A stretch of DNA of 64,000 bases from the NCBI GenBank assembly GCA_963677085.2, contig CAXXFH010000005.1, forward strand, positions 1 through 64,000, in the 5' to 3' direction. The notes under the pieces were generated by a model. The model was not told the DNA's origin and made no database searches. It saw only the letters and a program-made list of their open reading frames with translations. The translations under genes and the position numbers were made by a program. Positions 17,109 through 25,928 of the stretch are shown in pieces (position 1 is the first letter of the stretch; each line of letters starts with the position of its first letter). Source of the DNA: G963677085 sp963677085 (GTDB taxonomy: Bacteria > Planctomycetota > Planctomycetia > Pirellulales > Thermoguttaceae).

Positions 17109-19139
17109 TCACCACGCGATTTCCGGCTTGGCGAAGTCGCCGTCCATTTTCACGGGCAAACGCCACACGTGGTCGCCGTTGCGATTGGTGAAGTAGATGC
17201 GGCTGTCCGACGGTTGCCGGGCGTGACCGTCGGCCCAAATGGCATAGAAGTCGGGATGGGCGTTGATCGGTCGCCGCGCGTACGTGTGGTTGTACTTGCT
17301 GTCGTGGGTCAGTTGTTTGACCATCTTCCAGCTATGCCCTTGGTCTTTGCTCAACCACATGGCGATTTCACCGCCCGGGTTGTAGGGCTGGGGGCCGGTT
17401 TCGCTGGGGCCGATTAACCGCCAGGTGCCGTCGTCTTCCACGTAGAGCGAGCCGGTGTCGTAGTTGTTGTCCGATTGGATTGAACCCTGGATGTCCCACT
17501 CGGTTCCGGTCCATCGGGCCGTTTGCCAGATGCGAGGGTCGTTCTTCGGGCCGGCTTCCCAACCGCCGCTCGTTACGTAGAGGATGATCGGATTGCCCTG
17601 TTTATCGAACGTAAGATCCTTCATGTAGGCGTTGCGGTTCTTGCTCTCGTATTCGGCGACGAGAGCCGGGTTTTGGACTTCGGTGAGTGGCAACGACAGA
17701 GTTTCACCCTTCACATTCTTCCAGGTGTGGCCGAAGTCGTCGGTTTCCATGTAATAGAGATTCGTGCGCCAGTTGAGCCCCTTGCCCTTGGGATGGTAGT
17801 TGTAGGCGCTTCCGACCTTCTGATTGTTGAACGGTTCGCACACCTGGTAATGTCCTTGGGCAATCAGCGATACCAGTTGCGGTTCGCTCCAGTTGCGCCC
17901 GTCGGGACTACTCGTCTGGTAAATGGCCCGACCGCCTGCATAAACCGTATGCGGGAAGAAGAAGCCTTTGCCCTTGAGATAAAACGGCTGGGTGTACGAG
18001 AAGTTGGTCGTCAGCACGCGTTCAAACGAATCGACGCTGTAGGGTTCTGTGCTCACGGAAATATACGACGGGCGTGCCGTGCCGTGTGAACTGGAGAAGA
18101 TCCAGATGTAGCCCTTCGCGTCGATCGAGATTACCGGGTTATCGTGGGCGTCGTTGGTGTGTTTGTCCAGCAGGATCGTGGGCCGCGGAACCATGCCTGT
18201 CTTGTGGTCGTAGTACGATACCATGTGTAAAAGCGTTTTCTGATCCTTGTCGGTACCGCCGTAGCAGAAGAATGTTTTGTCGACTTCCGGGGCGTAAATG
18301 GCCAACGGCCGATGTTTGGCACAATAGGTCCCTAGGCCGCCGCTGTATTTGTACACATACTCGCCGCCCTGGTTTTGATTGGCGTACCAGATACCGTGAT
18401 AGCCGTCGGCCTTCGACTGCGTGAACTTCGGGTTCGCGAAGTAGGCTGCCGCGATAGCCGGCACTGCTTGGCTTTGCCAGGTCTCGCCGGAAAGCGAGGC
18501 GGCGGTCCAGCGGGCGGCCAAGTCGTCGGCTAACGCTCCCGCGGCGTTGCTTTCGGCCACTTGGGCCACTTCCTCGGCGGTCAAGACACGACGCCAGATA
18601 CGAGCGTCTTCCAGCACTCCATCGAGCGTGCGCACTCCCGGGGCGGCAGCGCCCAGATAGAGTTCCGCCGAGCTTTTTGCCAATTGGCCTTCGGCCGCGG
18701 TGGTTGCCTTCAGTTGACCGTCAACGTAGAGCTTTATTTTGTGGCCGTCGTACGTACCGGTGTAGTGTACCCAGGTGTTTTCCGGAGGTGCGGCGACGTT
18801 CGCATGCAAGTAGGTCTCGGGCGTGTGGCGCACCAGCATCCGGATGCGACCGTCGAAGAGATAAAGCGTGAACAGTTCGTTGGCGGCTCCACGATTCAAC
18901 AAGATCTGAGCGTCGCCCGTGTGATTGAATTTGACCCAGGTGGAAACCGTGAGCTGATCGGCATTGAATGCCTGCCCATCTTCGGCCACCGCATAACTCG
19001 TACGTCCGTTGAATGGGACGCCGTCGGCCGGCGGCGACGCGGCCCAGACGTTCGGCGTTGACAGCAGTGAACCAATCAAGCCGAGAGCGAACAGCGTTGG
19101 CGTTGTCTTAGTCGCCAGTCTCGTAGTTGTCAGGCTCAT
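17109..19139 (-). CDS. Secreted LamG-BNR repeat (sialidase-like) protein
   Basis: A 676-residue exported protein. It has a signal peptide (residues about 14-34), then a LamG/concanavalin-like domain at about 40-200 containing W-V-K-F-N-H, W-V-H-Y-T-G-T-Y-D-G and K-L-Y-V-D-G-Q-L. The remainder (about 230-676) fits a BNR-4 beta-propeller, with D-D-F-G-H-T-W-K and K-D-Q-G-H-S-W-K as Asp-box motifs (S/T-x-D-x-G-x-x-W). This architecture is common in secreted planctomycete sialidase-like or carbohydrate-binding proteins; true sialidase activity is not shown by visible catalytic residues. Start ATG 19139 has AAGGA 8 bases upstream. It is the last gene of the minus-strand ECF-FecR-PEP-CTERM-DUF1559 cassette that starts at 26458. 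Confidence 0.87.
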   Translation of the reverse strand: MSLTTTRLATKTTPTLFALGLIGSLLSTPNVWAASPPADGVPFNGRTSYAVAEDGQAFNADQLTVSTWVKFNHTGDAQILLNRGAANELFTLYLFDGRIRMLVRHTPETYLHANVAAPPENTWVHYTGTYDGHKIKLYVDGQLKATTAAEGQLAKSSAELYLGAAAPGVRTLDGVLEDARIWRRVLTAEEVAQVAESNAAGALADDLAARWTAASLSGETWQSQAVPAIAAAYFANPKFTQSKADGYHGIWYANQNQGGEYVYKYSGGLGTYCAKHRPLAIYAPEVDKTFFCYGGTDKDQKTLLHMVSYYDHKTGMVPRPTILLDKHTNDAHDNPVISIDAKGYIWIFSSSHGTARPSYISVSTEPYSVDSFERVLTTNFSYTQPFYLKGKGFFFPHTVYAGGRAIYQTSSPDGRNWSEPQLVSLIAQGHYQVCEPFNNQKVGSAYNYHPKGKGLNWRTNLYYMETDDFGHTWKNVKGETLSLPLTEVQNPALVAEYESKNRNAYMKDLTFDKQGNPIILYVTSGGWEAGPKNDPRIWQTARWTGTEWDIQGSIQSDNNYDTGSLYVEDDGTWRLIGPSETGPQPYNPGGEIAMWLSKDQGHSWKMVKQLTHDSKYNHTYARRPINAHPDFYAIWADGHARQPSDSRIYFTNRNGDHVWRLPVKMDGDFAKPEIAW

Positions 19140-19213
19140 GGTGCAGATCCTTTCGTGATGGGGTGGGAGAGGGTAGAGGGAGGGAGGAAACGTTGGATGT
19201 TGAAAAACGTGTG

Positions 19214-19666
19214 CTATTCACCGCCGGCGAATGTCTCGACGAACGGGTGGCCGCCTGCCCAGGTAAGTTCGATCACAAGGGAATCAGTGGCGTCGTTGAC
19301 CGTGGCCTTAAGGCCCGATGTTTTGGCGTCCGCGTATTTCTTCGGAGCATACCAGCGCTGGGAAGTGGGACCAAGTTGTTCGACACCGGTGACAGTTACC
19401 GTATGGGTGCCCAGCGTTGAACCATCCTGGCCGGCGAAGCAAGTCAGTTCGAAACGGCCCCCGGCCCCGAGTTCTCCGGTGGCTGGCCGTGCGTTGTCGG
19501 CGATGAGGCGAACAAAACCGTGTTCTACAGGTTCGCCGTCGATCAACACCTGCCCGGCGACGGGGACACGATCCGGCCGATCGCTTCCACAGCCGACCGC
19601 GGCCACGCAGATTGTTGCGCCGGCCAGCAACCAAGTGAATCGTCTTGTGCGAGGAAAATGCTTCAT
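19214..19666 (-). CDS. Small lipoprotein, transthyretin/carboxypeptidase-regulatory-like
   Basis: A 150-residue lipoprotein. A basic leader K-H-F-P-R-T-R-R is followed by a hydrophobic stretch and the lipobox V-A-A-V-G-C, with the lipidated cysteine at residue 26. The mature domain has P-V-A-G-Q-V-L-I-D-G-E-P-V-E-H-G-F-V, the same beta-sandwich pattern as the lipoprotein at 5987. ATG 19666 is preferred over an in-frame ATG at 19732 because it gives a proper lipoprotein signal; its Shine-Dalgarno is weak. It lies between a DUF1559 gene and the LamG-BNR gene on the same strand. No enzymatic role is expected. Confidence 0.82.
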   Translation of the reverse strand: MKHFPRTRRFTWLLAGATICVAAVGCGSDRPDRVPVAGQVLIDGEPVEHGFVRLIADNARPATGELGAGGRFELTCFAGQDGSTLGTHTVTVTGVEQLGPTSQRWYAPKKYADAKTSGLKATVNDATDSLVIELTWAGGHPFVETFAGGE

Positions 19667-19766
19667 GTGTGGATCTTGCCCCATTTCCAGCACTGGCTGA
19701 CAAGCAGCCAGTGGCACCCTACGCCGTCGCAATCAATACGACACAGAATTCACCTCTGCCCCTGTG

Positions 19767-20705
19767 TCATTGCATGACTCGATCGTCAATCGCTTCGCCG
19801 CCGTCTCGGGTGGAAAGTGCCTGGTAGGTCAGCAGATCGATGTTTTCGCTTAAAAAGGACACGTGGCCATCGCCAAACGCGAAGTTCGCCCCACCCGGGT
19901 GGCGGCTGGCAAAGGCGGCGTTGGCGCGGAAACCGTAAGCTTCGTAATAGGTCGGGTCGCCCGGCAGGGTGTTCATCGGGTTTCCCGTAGAACGCTGGCA
20001 ATCCATCAACCGCACAGCCCGCGACCAGATATTCGAAGATGCCGACGTGTGTGTTTCGATGACCTCGCCGACAAACATCGTTTTCGATAAGCCATCGGTC
20101 ACGTCGCGGACGCGGAACGCCTTAAGGTAAAAGAACACGCCATCGTTGTTGTATTTCGCATTCGTCGATGCGCCTTCATCCAAGGAAAGTGAACCGGTCG
20201 AAAACGCGTAGTTTCCCGTGGCGGCCGGCGCGTCGCCAATGTCGTAAAGGGAGCCGATCGCGGGCGAATCGGAGTAGGGCTTCGACGTGTCGCTCGGACA
20301 GAGAAACGCAGGCACACTTTGGCCAATGGCCTCCGCGTTTTCCGTTACCCATGTGGTAGTGTATCCCCAGGGACCGTCGTTGAAGTCGAACTGGTCGTAA
20401 AGCGATTGGAGTTCCATTTGCGGCAGCAGCATGACGAACCCACTGGTGCCCACGCGTTGGGCCACTTGAGGACAACGCGCGGGATCTCCGTCGCAGCCAA
20501 CACGTCCTGGCGGGAAACACCCGAAGGCAACCTCGTAGTTGGCCATCGCCAGGGCAACCTGTTTGAGGTTGTTCGTACACTGCATTCGTCGGGCGGCCTC
20601 CCGGGCCGATTGCACGGCAGGTAGCAACAGTGCAATGAGAATACCGATGATGGCGATTACCACCAGCAACTCAACCAGCGTAAATGCTTTGTGGGTCTTG
20701 TGCAT
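19767..20705 (-). CDS. DUF1559 type II pseudopilin-like protein
   Basis: A 312-residue protein with the prepilin-like start K-A-F-T-L-V-E-L-L-V-V-I-A at residues 6-18, a hydrophobic helix, L-L-P-A-V-Q-S-A-R-E-A-A-R-R, and the C-terminal H-P-G-G-A-N-F-A-F-G-D-G-H-V box. These mark the planctomycete DUF1559 family. The frame is open upstream to 20924, but that part crosses a dispersed GC-rich repeat and gives no signal, so ATG 20705 is chosen. Its Shine-Dalgarno is poor (AAGG very close to the ATG). It follows the double PEP-CTERM gene and precedes the lipoprotein gene, matching the order of the other cassettes. Confidence 0.9.
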   Translation of the reverse strand: MHKTHKAFTLVELLVVIAIIGILIALLLPAVQSAREAARRMQCTNNLKQVALAMANYEVAFGCFPPGRVGCDGDPARCPQVAQRVGTSGFVMLLPQMELQSLYDQFDFNDGPWGYTTTWVTENAEAIGQSVPAFLCPSDTSKPYSDSPAIGSLYDIGDAPAATGNYAFSTGSLSLDEGASTNAKYNNDGVFFYLKAFRVRDVTDGLSKTMFVGEVIETHTSASSNIWSRAVRLMDCQRSTGNPMNTLPGDPTYYEAYGFRANAAFASRHPGGANFAFGDGHVSFLSENIDLLTYQALSTRDGGEAIDDRVMQ

Positions 20706-20824
20706 TGCCTTTTGGGCTCCGTGCGTCGAGTGCCTGACGAAGATGTCTCCGCGAATGTGATACCGCGAAATCGCCTGCTTCTCGTTCCACTCCAAGCTCG
20801 CACTGAGAACGTGACTCGGACAAC

Positions 20825-20868
20825 TTCTCCCCTCTCGCCATTGGGGAGAGGGGCCGGGGTGAGGGGGC
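20825..20868. repeat. REP-like GC-rich palindromic repeat
   Basis: CTCCCCTCTC, a short loop, then GGGGAGAGGGG followed by CCGGGGTGAGGGG. Very similar sequences are at 51153-51192 and, inverted and more diverged, at 51378-51426. This CCCCTCTCCC/GGGTGAGGG pattern is a known type of dispersed bacterial repeat. Confidence 0.7.
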
Positions 20869-20949
20869 ATTGCGATGGGAATTACCCAGAAAACTGCGTC
20901 CTCACCGCTATCCGCCCCTGGCACCTAGCCTGTAATCTTCAAGGGTCCA

Positions 20950-22665
20950 CTAGACTCGTATTTGACGCCGCCGAATGATGCCCAAGCAAGTTGTCGCTGC
21001 CATAACAACCATAGCCCAAGTCGATGGCTCGGGCACTTGGCTTAACGATACATTGTCGATCAGGTAGTCGCCGCCGCTCAAATGCGTACTGAATTGTATG
21101 CCGTTGACTCCGCTCGCCGTCCCGCTGGTTCCTGGAGCGTTGTCTCGCCAGACTTGTGTACCCAAAGCCGAATGTGTGGTGCTGTTCGAGTCGGTCAGGA
21201 TCACGTCGTACGAAGGAGTCGCCTGGTCGTAATGGCCAACGATCTGCAAGTGATGCACGGCCGGTGCCGCGTCGACATCGCTGAATTGGACTACTTCGGA
21301 CAGTACGGAATACCAGGTATTGGTAGTGTTGGTCGAAGCGTAGTCGCGACCGTAAACATCAATGTCGCCGTCGCCGTTGACGCGAAGCATGAGATACGAA
21401 CCACCGAACGAAGTACCATGTGTCAGGTATATGTGCAGACTGCGGTTGTCTGCAGCGCCGGGATCGTTACTGGCAAAATCGACGTCGAAATTCCAGTAGC
21501 CGTTGGAGGTCGCACCGAACATTTGCTCCATCCGACGGTCGGTCGTCGTCGGTTCGTAGGCCATATAGGCCGACGTACCGCTTCCACCGATGGCCGTTGC
21601 TCCCGACTGTTGCCCGGCGGGATTCGCGACCGTATATGTCCACCCGGCCGGTGCGTCCGGTGTGTTGACGGCCCCCCAGCCGGTCGTGTCTTCGAAGTCG
21701 CCGTTTTCAACGAGGTTCACTAGCAGCTCGGCATGCACGGTCGCCGGAGCGGTTAAACCGATGAGAGCTGCAAAAAGGGCAGCCGGCAGCAGTGCACGTG
21801 ACGTCAGCAGCGACGCAGCCCGAGCCCGGGCCGTCGGGTTGATGCCAAGGCAAACCACCAGACCTATTAGAACCATAGCCCAGGTGGACGGCTCGGGCAC
21901 GACTTCGTCGAAAGTGGTACTTAGTCGGAGGTCGTCGAAGTAGGCCGGTTGTCCAGCCATCCCCGATGCGATCAGTTCCACAGCAGATAGCTTGCCGCCG
22001 CCGTTGTTCAACAAGTTGAGGTTCGTCGAACTGAGGACGGAGGAGTCTGTTTCGCTTGTGGGGTTGACCCATAACGTGACTCGCTCGGCATTTGCGACGG
22101 TTCCATTGTTGTATTCCACCTTGACGACCAGCAACTGACGCTCTGCGGTGACCGTGCCACCGTAAAGGCTTGTTGCGGAATCTCCTGCTCGCTCGTAGAA
22201 GTATTGGCCGCCAGCGATACCAAAGTTAATCCCTCGTCCATCGGTGTCGTCGGTCACCTTGGCGAAATTCAGTCGCACGCTCATTACGCCGGTTACGTCG
22301 GCCGGTTCGAGGATGTAACTGGCGTAAAACGTATCACCTGTTGCGTTGTAGACCGTCTGTAAGCCGCCGCTGCGAACGGTCGAGCTTTTGGTGGCTTCCG
22401 CATTGGGACGGTCGTAGGCAACTTGATTACCGATCGGCGTGCCGTTTTCGTCCTGGCCCACGTAAATGTTGCCACCGGTCGTGGTCCAGTCGCCCGTCAG
22501 GCCGAGCGTTGCGGGAGCCGTATTGGCGTCGATCAGCCCGGCCGTGTAGCCGCCGCTACCGACGGAAAACGTTTCGTAAACCAACAACTCCGCCTGGGCG
22601 TTGGCGGCCGCCAGGCCCAGCAATACAGCCATGCCTCCACAAAGGATTTGTCGTCGAACGGACAT
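20950..22665 (-). CDS. Fused double PEP-CTERM protein
   Basis: A 571-residue protein that reads as two complete PEP-CTERM precursors in one frame. Module 1: signal peptide at residues 1-25 (cleavage near N-A-Q-A-E), a beta-rich domain, and the tag V-P-E-P-S-T-W-A-M-V-L-I-G-L-V-V near residue 260. Module 2: right after N-P-T-A-R-A-R-A comes a second signal-peptide-like stretch (L-L-P-A-A-L-F-A-A-L-I-G-L, then V-H-A-E), an E-N-G-D-F-E-D-T-T-G-W carbohydrate-binding-like domain, and a second tag V-P-E-P-S-T-W-A-M-V-V-M with basic end R-R-R-Q. No stop or Met lies at the junction. The first start has AGGAG 8-9 bases upstream. It sits 68 bases after another PEP-CTERM gene. Either a true fusion protein or a recent loss of the stop between tandem paralogues. 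Confidence 0.88.
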   Translation of the reverse strand: MSVRRQILCGGMAVLLGLAAANAQAELLVYETFSVGSGGYTAGLIDANTAPATLGLTGDWTTTGGNIYVGQDENGTPIGNQVAYDRPNAEATKSSTVRSGGLQTVYNATGDTFYASYILEPADVTGVMSVRLNFAKVTDDTDGRGINFGIAGGQYFYERAGDSATSLYGGTVTAERQLLVVKVEYNNGTVANAERVTLWVNPTSETDSSVLSSTNLNLLNNGGGKLSAVELIASGMAGQPAYFDDLRLSTTFDEVVPEPSTWAMVLIGLVVCLGINPTARARAASLLTSRALLPAALFAALIGLTAPATVHAELLVNLVENGDFEDTTGWGAVNTPDAPAGWTYTVANPAGQQSGATAIGGSGTSAYMAYEPTTTDRRMEQMFGATSNGYWNFDVDFASNDPGAADNRSLHIYLTHGTSFGGSYLMLRVNGDGDIDVYGRDYASTNTTNTWYSVLSEVVQFSDVDAAPAVHHLQIVGHYDQATPSYDVILTDSNSTTHSALGTQVWRDNAPGTSGTASGVNGIQFSTHLSGGDYLIDNVSLSQVPEPSTWAMVVMAATTCLGIIRRRQIRV

Positions 22666-22733
22666 GAGTTGTTCTCCTCTCATGTTGTCGTTTACACGAT
22701 GTACAAGAAGCATGCAGGTCGTGATATTGGAAT

Positions 22734-24170
22734 TCATCCCAGGACACGTTTGACGCGACGAAACCACGGCCACAACAGTGCCAAGCCGATCAACAACACT
22801 GCCGTACCCGGCTCGGGCACGGCGACTGTTTCGGACCACACGTGGATATCGTCGACAAAGACGTGATCCGTCGTCGCATGGCCACCGTTGGTGCGAATGA
22901 AGAAGTTCTGCAGATCGTTATCGCCTGCTCCGTGGCGGAAGGCGAACTCCGTGTCGCTACCAGAGTTCAACAGGGTTTTGTCGGTGAACACACCGCCTTC
23001 GAGAAATGCCTGAAACGAATCGGCCGTGGTGTCGGCATCCAGCGTAAGGGTGTACCAGGTGTCCTGCTCAAAGGTGTCGAGGGTTTTCCAAGTGCCGTTG
23101 TCGTAGGCCTGAAGCGAACTTCCCACGATCCGAAACACGCTGCTGCCATCGGCGCCGCTGGCCGGAGCGGCGACGTCGCTCAGCGAAATGCTGATGTCGG
23201 GCGCATTGGCGGGATCGGGGTCGTCGTTGGTCGGCACAAGGAATCGCATGAGCAACGTGGCGACGTCGCCTTCAGGAGCCGATATGGCGTGATAGATGTT
23301 GCAGTTGTCACCACTGACGTCCAGTACGAGGTTTTCGCTGTTGGTTGGATCAGCAGCGATGAACTGACTGGCCGTGGTCGTCCAGCCGGGCTGACTGCCA
23401 AGATCGGTACCCACAATGTACGCCTGAAAGTCGTCGATTTTGCCCGGTAGTACCGGGGTGCCTGCGATAAGCAACGGGTCGATACCGCCGGTGCTGCTGG
23501 TGTCGGTGAAATCGAGACTGGCAACCGTTTGTCCTTGGGCATATCCGAAATCGCTCAGATCGATACCCACCGCACCGACCGATGCGCTGGAACCGCCCGA
23601 GTCCGAGAACGTCGTGGCAGCGCTTTCCAGTAAGGCCAAGGTGTTAGCGGTGCCCGACGACTGGAACAACTCGGCATTTCTGCTGGCAGCCAGGTTTACG
23701 AAACTGCTAGCCGCGTAATTCTTCGTTGCGCTGTTGGGCGCCGTTACCTGGAAGGCATCGGTAGCCGAACCGCTACCCCAATCGAAAAGAAAAAGGTCAG
23801 GACCGTAGGAATTGACGACGGGCGTGGCGAAGCTCACGCTCCAGCTCGCCGCGTTGACGAAACCCGTTTCGAAATTGAAATCTTCGATAACCGACGCACG
23901 GCTGCCCGCAGCCGGAGCGGCGGTAGTGCCCTCGGGAAGAAAAAGTCTCGCTTTGGTATCGGTGGTTTGGCCGCCATAGGCAGTTACCGTGTTGGAGAGC
24001 AGTTCTCCGCTGGTATACGTGAAGGCTTGGCCGCCACGGACGAGCGTGATGGTATCAAGGACGTTGCCGGTGTACGTCATGCTGTCGATATCATCGGCGG
24101 CTAGTACAACACCGGTCGTGCTGAAGGTCGTCAGGACCACGAGTGGCAAAATCCAGCGACAGGCATTCAT
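22734..24170 (-). CDS. PEP-CTERM exported protein
   Basis: A 478-residue secreted protein with a signal peptide (residues about 1-24, cleavage near V-L-A-A-D) and a C-terminal PEP-CTERM tag V-P-E-P-G-T, hydrophobic stretch A-V-L-L-I-G-L-A-L-L and basic tail R-R-V-K-R. The first half (about 25-250) is Thr/Ser-rich beta structure. The second half, from about 255, looks like a LamG or concanavalin-type domain (W-Y-T-L-T-L-D-A-D and V-F-V-D-D-I-H-V-W). No catalytic motif is visible. ATG 24170 has AGGAG 8 bases upstream. It follows the FecR-like gene by 42 bases and is likely controlled by the ECF/FecR pair. Confidence 0.9.
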   Translation of the reverse strand: MNACRWILPLVVLTTFSTTGVVLAADDIDSMTYTGNVLDTITLVRGGQAFTYTSGELLSNTVTAYGGQTTDTKARLFLPEGTTAAPAAGSRASVIEDFNFETGFVNAASWSVSFATPVVNSYGPDLFLFDWGSGSATDAFQVTAPNSATKNYAASSFVNLAASRNAELFQSSGTANTLALLESAATTFSDSGGSSASVGAVGIDLSDFGYAQGQTVASLDFTDTSSTGGIDPLLIAGTPVLPGKIDDFQAYIVGTDLGSQPGWTTTASQFIAADPTNSENLVLDVSGDNCNIYHAISAPEGDVATLLMRFLVPTNDDPDPANAPDISISLSDVAAPASGADGSSVFRIVGSSLQAYDNGTWKTLDTFEQDTWYTLTLDADTTADSFQAFLEGGVFTDKTLLNSGSDTEFAFRHGAGDNDLQNFFIRTNGGHATTDHVFVDDIHVWSETVAVPEPGTAVLLIGLALLWPWFRRVKRVLG

Positions 24171-24212
24171 ATTGCAGCTCCTTTCTTTCGAGGCGAAATC
24201 CTCGGTTGCCTT

Positions 24213-25928
24213 CTATTCCTCTGGTTTTCCTGGCAAAGCGTGGTACTCCATCTGATCGACGACCAAGTAAGACGTACTTGGCGTACCGCTGAACAATCCG
24301 AAACCGGTTCGAGCGAAATCGTCGTCGGCGATTTCCAATTCCGAATACGGCACGGGTGGATCGAACTGGGGTATGTCATCGACCAGGACTTGGATTTTCA
24401 TTTCTCCGTCGCGGTCGAGAAATTTGCGGACGCGATATTCGTGGAATTCATCGTCGGCGAAATCCCTCGTGCTCACAGTGACGCACCGTTTAGCACCCTT
24501 GCCAACAAGAGCCAGGCCGGGGTCATCGGCCACGTTATCGCTGTTGAGGTCGTGGAACCACCCTAAGGCGACGATTTTTCCCCATCCGCCCTCATCGCGG
24601 AACCCGAACACTTGGTAGGCCCAGTGGTGCCCCGGCACAGGTTGCGTTTTCTTGCCGATTTTGAAACGTCCGGCGTATTCATACTCCACCATGTCCGGTT
24701 GGCGTCCCCAGTCTTTCAGGGTGTGTACCCGGAACATGCGAAGGCATGCACCCGTCGATGTATCGAGAAAATCGGCCACGCCGGGAGTGGGAGTGCCGCC
24801 GTCCATGTTGGGCACGATCTTCAAGCCCTTGCCGCGATATACCTGCCAACGTCGCGGATCGGTAGTCGGCAGATGGCGATCGGGGTTGTAGGTGCCATCG
24901 TACGAGCCACGCACGCACTGGGCCGCCATGTTTTCTGGAGAAACGTCGAGCATCTGCTGGACGAAACGTTCTGCTTTGAACGGAATTTGAACAGGTCGGC
25001 CACCCTCGGCCGGATCGACACTTGCTGCATTGCCGCCGAAAAGAATCGTCCGGCCGCTCTCGTTGGAAACGAGGGTCGATTCTAACTGGACCATTCCTTT
25101 GAATACATGAACTTCGACGCCCCCGTTTTCCTTAACCCAGGCGCCAAACTCCGTGCCAAGATCGATTACCTTTGTGGAGGGGGTGTGCAGCGTGAAACCA
25201 ACGGCCTCGGGTGGGATTTGCGCAGCCAACTTCCCCACATTCAGGCTGCCATCGTTCTCCGAACCCAACGCAAAGCGGCACGGTCCTTCCAGAATAACTC
25301 GGGTACCGCTATCGAAGAGCACCTCGGCCAAACCGTCTTGCAGTTCGATTTTTCGACCCGGCGTTAAGTAGGTGCCGGAAGCAATGGCATCGTCTTCGTT
25401 GGTCCAGACACAATTGATGGTTTCTGTCAGCCGGGCGACGTACGTTTGGGATGCTGGTGCGGCTGCCTGCTCGGCAAGGTTAATTCCGCGAAATCGAGGA
25501 GCCGCCCAAACGGCTAGCACGGCCAGCAAGGCCCCGACAACAACACCGGCTACGACCAGAGACAACGGGGCAAAGGGCAGCGAGCCGTCGGGCCTTCGCA
25601 TTCGCCAACGCGGCCGGCTGGCCGGCGACGCCTCCTGGTCGGTCGAGACCGCCGGGACCGGTAGGTTGGAGAGTCGGGCCAAGTCGAGGCATGCTTCCGA
25701 TGTATCATTGCCGTCGTGTGTGTCGCTGAGCAACGATTCTCCCTCGCTGGCTCCTTCCCAGTGCAGCGCGCCAATCAGATCGATGTATTTCAGGTAAGTC
25801 CAACAAGCCTGCTCGTCGGCGCGAACCAACTCCTCCAGCCGCACCGTCTCGTCGGCGGTGAGGCGCTCTTCCGAAAGCTTCGCCAATAGGTCGCGAAACT
25901 CATCGTGTTGGTCGTCGAGAAAGCTCAT
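24213..25928 (-). CDS. FecR-like membrane regulator with C-terminal lectin-like domain
   Basis: A 571-residue single-pass membrane protein. The N-terminal cytosolic part (1-125) has a zinc-less anti-sigma-like helical region. One membrane segment lies at about 121-143 (L-V-V-A-G-V-V-V-G-A-L-L-A-V-L-A-V-W). The FecR domain follows at about 190-300, with L-T-P-G-R-K-I-E-L, L-E-G-P-C-R-F and V-I-D-L-G-T-E-F-G. The C-terminal 200 residues are beta-rich and resemble DUF1080 or concanavalin-like domains. FecR proteins transduce envelope signals to a partner ECF sigma factor. The start codon overlaps the sigma factor stop by 4 bases (ATGA), so the two are translationally coupled. The PEP-CTERM, DUF1559 and lipoprotein genes downstream are likely targets. 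Confidence 0.85.
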   Translation of the reverse strand: MSFLDDQHDEFRDLLAKLSEERLTADETVRLEELVRADEQACWTYLKYIDLIGALHWEGASEGESLLSDTHDGNDTSEACLDLARLSNLPVPAVSTDQEASPASRPRWRMRRPDGSLPFAPLSLVVAGVVVGALLAVLAVWAAPRFRGINLAEQAAAPASQTYVARLTETINCVWTNEDDAIASGTYLTPGRKIELQDGLAEVLFDSGTRVILEGPCRFALGSENDGSLNVGKLAAQIPPEAVGFTLHTPSTKVIDLGTEFGAWVKENGGVEVHVFKGMVQLESTLVSNESGRTILFGGNAASVDPAEGGRPVQIPFKAERFVQQMLDVSPENMAAQCVRGSYDGTYNPDRHLPTTDPRRWQVYRGKGLKIVPNMDGGTPTPGVADFLDTSTGACLRMFRVHTLKDWGRQPDMVEYEYAGRFKIGKKTQPVPGHHWAYQVFGFRDEGGWGKIVALGWFHDLNSDNVADDPGLALVGKGAKRCVTVSTRDFADDEFHEYRVRKFLDRDGEMKIQVLVDDIPQFDPPVPYSELEIADDDFARTGFGLFSGTPSTSYLVVDQMEYHALPGKPEE

